Source: Parasponia andersonii (lineage: Eukaryota; Streptophyta; Magnoliopsida; Rosales; Cannabaceae). From it: DNA of 64,000 bases. The stretch spans positions 471,010 through 535,009 of the forward strand of contig JXTB01000124.1 of NCBI GenBank assembly GCA_002914805.1, given 5' to 3'. Position 1 is the first letter of the stretch. Each line of letters starts with the position of its first letter. Both the position numbers and the translations under genes were made by a program. The notes under the pieces were generated by a model that was given only the letters and a program-made list of their open reading frames with translations, did not search any database and was not told the DNA's origin. This document shows, piece by piece, positions 60,630 through 64,000 of the stretch.

Positions 60630-61920
60630 CTAGGAGGGTAGTTTTCTCTGTTGCAGGTTTGGAGTTCCAGCCTCCGAGATGCTATGCAATGAAGGCTGCC
60701 ATGTTCTTGATCTGCTGGCTATGGCAGATGGAATTCCTGATGACACTGTCCTTGGTCGGTGCCTCTCATGTTTTATCACCTGAAAATATTTTAGATATAG
60801 CTAGATCAGAGACGGGTTTTTTTTTAAAAAAAAAATAGTAATTAAAATTGACGAATATTAGTAAGGAATATCTGAGTCATAATCCTTCAACTGCAATATT
60901 AATCTATTCAATCATTTATTGATTCTTATATTGATTTACTAATATATTGGACCAAGTTGAGAGAGCTGGAGTATTCATTATTAGTTGTTTTATCTATTTA
61001 TTTAATTATTAGGCCGTTACCAAAGGAAGGTCTAATTATTATCCCTGATATTATGCTGATTCATAATAATTAAATTTGTTTTCTAAAAAAAGGGCTTCTT
61101 GTTTAACGTGTAACTTTCTTAAAAATACTTTTTAGTCAGAATTTTAATTATGACAAATAAATGCGGGGGACTACTTTCAAGTTAAAAAAAAAATAGAAGA
61201 TGGGGTTGAAAGGCCAAGAAAACTATGCTCGAAATTGAACCCAAAAAACCTGAACAAAATTTAAGAACCCAATTAGACATGAATCTAAAGAAAGACTCAA
61301 CTTTTAGAACTTAAAATTTTGAGAAAGCAAATCAAAAATCTTTTAATGAAACTCACCTGGTTGTGACTGTCCTTCTCCACTAGCCCTGAACCTGGCTTCT
61401 CTCTCCCAGTCCCAATAATCTCTACTCTCATTTCTGCTTCTGACTGGTTCAAGTTTCTCTTCAACTTTGCTTGTTTTTTGGCCCATAAACCTTTCATAAC
61501 CTCTAAACACCACAAACCCAAAAGTTGAAAACAAATTATTATCCCAACCCACCAACCGAAAAAAGAACTTGAAACAAAAAATGACATAAAAAGAAACGAA
61601 CCTTGTGTGGTGATGAGCCTATAGACTTGGCCAAGAACGAGCGTATCAGTTGGCCTAAGGAGCTTGATGCGTGTCAACCGGACCGTGCCGGTGCCGTGAT
61701 CATTGTTATTGGTATTGTTGGTGGTGGTGGTGGTGCTATTCTTGTCATTCTCATTGGGCTTTGTGGGACACAAAGTGGTGGAAATGAGGAGAGCAACATA
61801 GTGACCCGGGTTCATCTTCATTATCTCACTAGCACTTACAGGCCAATACAACTTCTCTACTTTCCCACTTGGGTGTTGTATCACTAGAGTTGCTGCATCA
61901 ATGGCTTGACAATTCCCCAT
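60630..61920 (-). CDS. PADRE (DUF4228) domain protein
   Basis: Three exons on the minus strand: 61920-61602, 61502-61357 and 60779-60630, giving 204 residues. The start MGNCQAIDAATLVIQHPSGK has the Gly2/Cys4 context for myristoylation and palmitoylation seen in this family. The core continues with VEKLYWPVSASEIMKMNPGH and, after an Asn/Thr-rich loop, LLRPTDTLVLGQVYRLITTQ. Exon 2 is Lys-rich. Exon 3 gives VIKHERHRPRT and SRSRTWQPSLHSISEAGTP, the conserved C-terminal motif, which confirms splicing at the CAG/GTGAGT donor (61357). Reading through that donor would give a different hydrophobic tail and is unlikely. PADRE genes are often induced by pathogens and abiotic stress; the biochemical role is unknown. 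Confidence 0.92.
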
Positions 61921-62046
61921 CTCTCTCTCTCTCTCTCTTCTTTTTCTCTCTCTAGAACCAGGCAAGTTGAAGAAGAAGAAGAAGAAGAAGAAGAAGAAGA
62001 AGATGAAGATGAAGATGAAGATGGAGGAGGAGAAGCAGAGGAGGGT
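61921..62046 (-). repeat. GA/GAA/GAT microsatellites in the PADRE 5' leader
   Basis: On the plus strand, (CT)n at about 61920-61938, (GAA)n at about 61970-62001 and (GAT)n just after, all within the predicted leader. They form an in-frame open stretch upstream of the start codon but no ATG lies in it. Confidence 0.85.
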
Positions 62047-62066
62047 GTGGACCAAATGAACACAAT

Positions 62067-62075
62067 CTCTTTATA
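62067..62075 (-). promoter_or_regulatory. TATA box of the PADRE gene
   Basis: TATAAAGAG on the minus strand, about 147 bp before the ATG at 61920. Transcription would begin near 62045, giving a leader of roughly 125 nt. Confidence 0.6.
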
Positions 62076-62079
62076 GCCG

Positions 62080-64000
62080 CACGGCTCATTTACTCGTTTC
62101 CCTACTTTCTTCTTTTAAACAAGGATGTTTTGGTCATTTGGGAGATGACATGTGAGGTCATTAGTATCCCTAAGAGTGATGACGTGGTGGGATGTGATTG
62201 GTCGGTCTGAGGGAACAGAGAGTTTTGATATTTGTGATTAACGGGTCAGATACGTTACATACTTTTGGTGTACCTTAAGTCATCCACTGCCCGTAAAATG
62301 CTCATCCGTAGCATGCTCTCTGTCTCTCTCTCTCTCTCTCTCTGCGCCACGTCATCATAAGAGTTATTCTTAAACCGTTTCATGTTTACGTGGCTTAAAA
62401 AAACAGCAACTCTCCCCACGCGTCATCGTTGCATGTGACCGTCACGCGCCATTCAAAAGTGGGTTGAGTTAAAGATTAAGAGATTTATTTGAATCTACTT
62501 TGGTTTTAGTTTTATTTTGTGTTAGTATATATGCATTTTTCTTTTTAAAATAAAAATCCGTTGAGAAGTATTACTAGATGCATTGGACTTGGGTGTGGAA
62601 CTAGGGAAGTTGTTATTATATTTCTTAGATGACATATATGCTTTGTATTTTGTTTTTTTTAAAGGAGCTGGTTTTATAAATAATTGTCAAATTCTATGAC
62701 GTAAGAATGAAATGGACCTTTTCGTGATGTGTTAGTCTTTCTATGAAACGTTTACAATTATTAATCATAAATATTTGATATCAATGTTTTCTCAACACTT
62801 ACACATATTATAAGAGTCTAAAAAGAGGGGCTTGCATGGATGAAATGAAACCTCTAAGAAGGTCAATGGCTACTTAATTCAATTAATTAGTGAGGAATAA
62901 TTTGATAAATTTACATGAATTGGTATTTCCTTTTCATATGCATTCATTATATTCCTTTTCCATCTTAAAATTTTCTTAGTTACCTAAAGCATGAGGCGTC
63001 AAATGCCATTGACCACCTCCCAATTTGAAACCATGAGTTTCAAAACAAAGACCTACCAAATTTGAATTACAATTCTAAAAATTAAATGGCAAGTTTAATG
63101 CGCAACATGGCCCATATATAGAACACTGTAGACCACAAAGAAAATGCATATGTTTGAAGAATGTTTGATTTTCTATTCCTTTTTCTTCATATTTTCCACA
63201 CGCTCTCATGGCAAGCGTGGTGGAGTGTTGAGACAATATTAAACCAAAGAGGAGGAGGAGGCAAAGCAAGAGGGTACGTGAGGAGGCAAGGCAAGAGGGT
63301 ACGTTTCATGTTGCCCACCGAACGAGTCCGTAGAAATAGAGCTAGTGAGAGAAAGAAAGAAGGGAGAGGATTTTCCTTTTGTTGTTTGGTAAAAAGGAAA
63401 ATATTGAGGGAGCAAAGCAGCTTTACCCTTTTTGTTTTCTGTTTAAAAAAAAAATTATTTCCATGTCCCCAGCACGTAATGAGTGCGTGTCGCGTGTGAG
63501 GGCTTCTTAGGCCAATGCCTTTATCATTCTGTTTTTGATTTCTGAATTTTTTTGTTTTTACCTTTCCTTTTTTGTTCACACTTTTACGTTACATAAAAGG
63601 GAATTTAAAAAGAGAAAAGGCTTCTCATCTTTTTTTTTTTCTTTTTCTTTTTATTGAATGGATTTGGATCCTATCAAGATGGCCAAAAAGGAAGTATTTT
63701 TGACATGTTTTCTTCTTCGAAGTGAGGTATTTCTTTTTTTTTTTTTTCCCTTTTTCTTTGTCCCATTTTCTTCTTGTTATGTGAGAAAAATTTTATAGAG
63801 GCATGTGAAAGGAAAAAAAAAACAACAACAATAACTCCTTGTATTCGACCTTAAATCTCAAGATTTTGTGTGATTATCAATTAAGTTGTAACTTTTCTTA
63901 AAAAATAATGGTATAGGTACCAAACTAACAGAGATTTTAAGCACACTGCACACAATTTATATGTGTGTTTTATACTTTTATTAGGTACATATGATCTTTA
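62080..64000. other. Upstream region of the PADRE gene and intergenic DNA
   Basis: The first 400 bp hold several ACGT-type motifs (GACGTGG at 62179, CCACGTCATC at 62347, TTACGTGGC at 62386, CCACGCGTCATC at 62415), which suit a stress-responsive promoter. A (TC)n tract lies at about 62316-62341. A 26-bp direct repeat (GAGGCAAAGCAAGAGGGTAC and its near copy) lies at 63257-63303. No further gene was recognised to the window end. Confidence 0.5.

Noticed and set aside
61920-62055. N-terminal extension of the PADRE protein with a long Phe run
   Set aside because: The frame is open to 62055, but the first codon there is TTG and no ATG exists before MGNC. The TATA box at 62067-62075 puts this stretch in the leader, and the Phe run comes from a GAA/CTT microsatellite.
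63161-63579. Overlapping 112- and 130-codon frames on opposite strands
   Set aside because: Both cover the same GA-rich direct repeat, which lowers stop density on both strands; no domain is recognisable in either.

Overview
This is nuclear DNA from a flowering plant, most likely a eudicot. The evidence is AT-rich intergenic DNA, spliced genes with GT-AG introns, plant-only gene families (CBP60, UGT74-type glycosyltransferase, WLIM1, PLS-DYW pentatricopeptide protein, PADRE/DUF4228) and typical plant transposons. I cannot name the species. There are no operons, no CRISPR array and no rRNA; I saw no convincing tRNA. N characters lie at 18865, 31117-31124, 50120-50130 and 55128.

Layout. 1-5510: 3' part of a Tat-lineage Ty3/gypsy retrotransposon, with two tandem-repeat blocks, a decayed antisense accessory ORF and a probable 3' LTR. 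8664-13345 (+): seven-exon CBP60 calmodulin-binding transcription factor gene. 16737-19535 (+): UGT74-like pseudogene with a frameshift, two stops and an intron filled by a 373-bp duplication and a MITE. 20.2-31.1 kb: gene-free repeat land with an LTR remnant, a truncated second copy of the DCC gene, a MITE with a 9-bp target duplication, a Tourist-like MITE and a 22-bp minisatellite. 31451-32490: 520-bp tandem duplication. 32951-34503 (-): seven-exon DCC-family thiol-disulfide oxidoreductase gene. 35331-41811: small hAT-like element split by a defective Ty1/copia element. 44971-46898 (+): five-exon WLIM1-type LIM gene. 48762-56183: nearly complete Mutator-like element (MULE) carrying a decayed transposase (-) and a decayed DUF1985-Ulp1 protease gene (+), with terminal arrays built on an 11-bp TTCGA unit. 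56453-58408 (+): intronless PLS-DYW PPR gene starting about 270 bp from the MULE end. 60630-61920 (-): three-exon PADRE/DUF4228 gene; its last exon is too short to stand out as an open frame.

The host genes belong to unrelated processes: immune transcription, redox, actin bundling or transcription, organelle RNA editing and stress response. They do not form a pathway. The most unusual material is in the repeats: the helically phased 11-bp and 22-bp arrays, the MULE with its captured protease, the nested insertions and the duplicated DCC fragment. Exon coordinates were assigned by hand from splice consensus, reading frame and family knowledge.
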